From the NCBI GenBank assembly GCA_016195145.1, contig JACQAF010000262.1, positions 1 to 6,069 on the forward strand: a DNA stretch of 6,069 bases. Direction: 5' to 3'. Each line of letters opens with the position of its first letter. Within the stretch, counting starts at the first letter, position 1. Positions 5,706-6,069 of this stretch are shown piece after piece. The position numbers and the translations under genes were made by a program. The DNA comes from Rhodospirillales bacterium (GTDB lineage Bacteria; Pseudomonadota; Alphaproteobacteria; CACIAM-22H2). Under the pieces are notes generated by a model. It searched no databases. It was not told the DNA's origin and worked only from the letters and a program-made list of their open reading frames with translations.

Positions 5706-6069
5706 CTATTTGCGGACGAATGCCGCCACCGCATCCGCCGGCAGGTCCTGGATCAGCTCGATCTGTCGGCGCGGGGTGATGATGCGGTGCGGCGACCGTT
5801 TGACGTGATCGATCACCGAACGCCAGACGCTCTCGGTGGCCGAATCCTTGTCCTTGTAATCGGCGATGTAATAGCGCATGGCGAATTCGCTGACGCCGTC
5901 GAGCGTGCCGCGATAGAGGACGTTGGGCGGCGGCAGCACCGCCAGCCCCGGCGCCGCCGTCAACGCCCGGTCGAGCAGGGCCTGGACCACGGCGACGTCG
6001 TCGTCCTGGCTGAAAAAAATGCGTTCGCCGATCCGCACCACATGGTTCGGGAAGCTGAAATTCTTCACC
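5706..6069 (-). CDS. MscS-type mechanosensitive ion channel, C-terminal fragment (5' end outside window)
   Basis: The last 121 or so codons of a minus-strand gene are visible, ending in TAG at 5708-5706. The frame stays open to the window edge. The visible sequence resembles the cytoplasmic part of small-conductance mechanosensitive channels: VKNFSFPNHVVRIGERI recalls the beta-domain segment after the pore helix. A mixed alpha/beta stretch follows (DDDVAVVQALLDRAL, then PPPNVLYRG and FAMRYYIADYKDKDS), like the MscS C-terminal domain. The pore helix and other membrane segments would lie outside the window. The GTG at 6068 is most likely an internal valine codon rather than a start, because the family needs a long upstream membrane region. 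Such channels release solutes under hypo-osmotic shock. It probably shares a transcript with the DUF488 gene. The assignment rests on remembered family pattern over a weakly conserved region. Confidence 0.68.
   Translation of the reverse strand, partial: VKNFSFPNHVVRIGERIFFSQDDDVAVVQALLDRALTAAPGLAVLPPPNVLYRGTLDGVSEFAMRYYIADYKDKDSATESVWRSVIDHVKRSPHRIITPRRQIELIQDLPADAVAAFVRK

Noticed and set aside
4768..5808. Plus-strand open frame running from senA across DUF488 into the MscS gene
   Set aside because: It crosses three supported genes in wrong frames or strands; its translation is low-complexity and matches nothing recognised.

Overview
The window is uniformly very GC-rich, with strong G/C bias at third codon positions in every gene. 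It is packed end to end with genes, which suggests a bacterial chromosome, most likely of an alphaproteobacterium or a related high-GC proteobacterium. That assignment is inferred from base composition and protein flavour only. No RNA gene, mobile element or CRISPR array was seen.

Positions 1-5222 read as a compact selenoneine (selenium analogue of ergothioneine) biosynthesis locus. It starts with the C-terminal two thirds of EgtD (+), which trimethylates histidine to hercynine. Nineteen bases later comes a 755-residue fusion of a pyridine nucleotide-disulfide oxidoreductase with selenide, water dikinase SelD (+), the expected selenophosphate source (the SenC role). Next is SenB (-), the selenosugar synthase glycosyltransferase, followed by SenA (+), the EgtB-like non-heme iron enzyme that joins the selenosugar to hercynine. 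Together they cover the route: histidine to hercynine; selenide to selenophosphate; selenophosphate plus UDP-sugar to selenosugar; hercynine plus selenosugar to the selenoneine precursor.

The layout is unusual. senB is inverted between selD and senA with no free DNA on either side. Its 3' end overlaps the selD 3' end by 14 bp, and its ATG and the senA ATG are read from the two strands of one CATG palindrome at 3893-3896. Control signals for senA and senB must therefore lie inside each other's coding sequence, or senA must be reached by readthrough from egtD-selD antisense to senB.

Positions 5227-6069 hold an unrelated-looking minus-strand pair running toward senA: the C-terminal end of an MscS-type mechanosensitive channel (partial at the window edge) and, 11 bp downstream, a DUF488 family protein that ends 4 bp from the senA stop.
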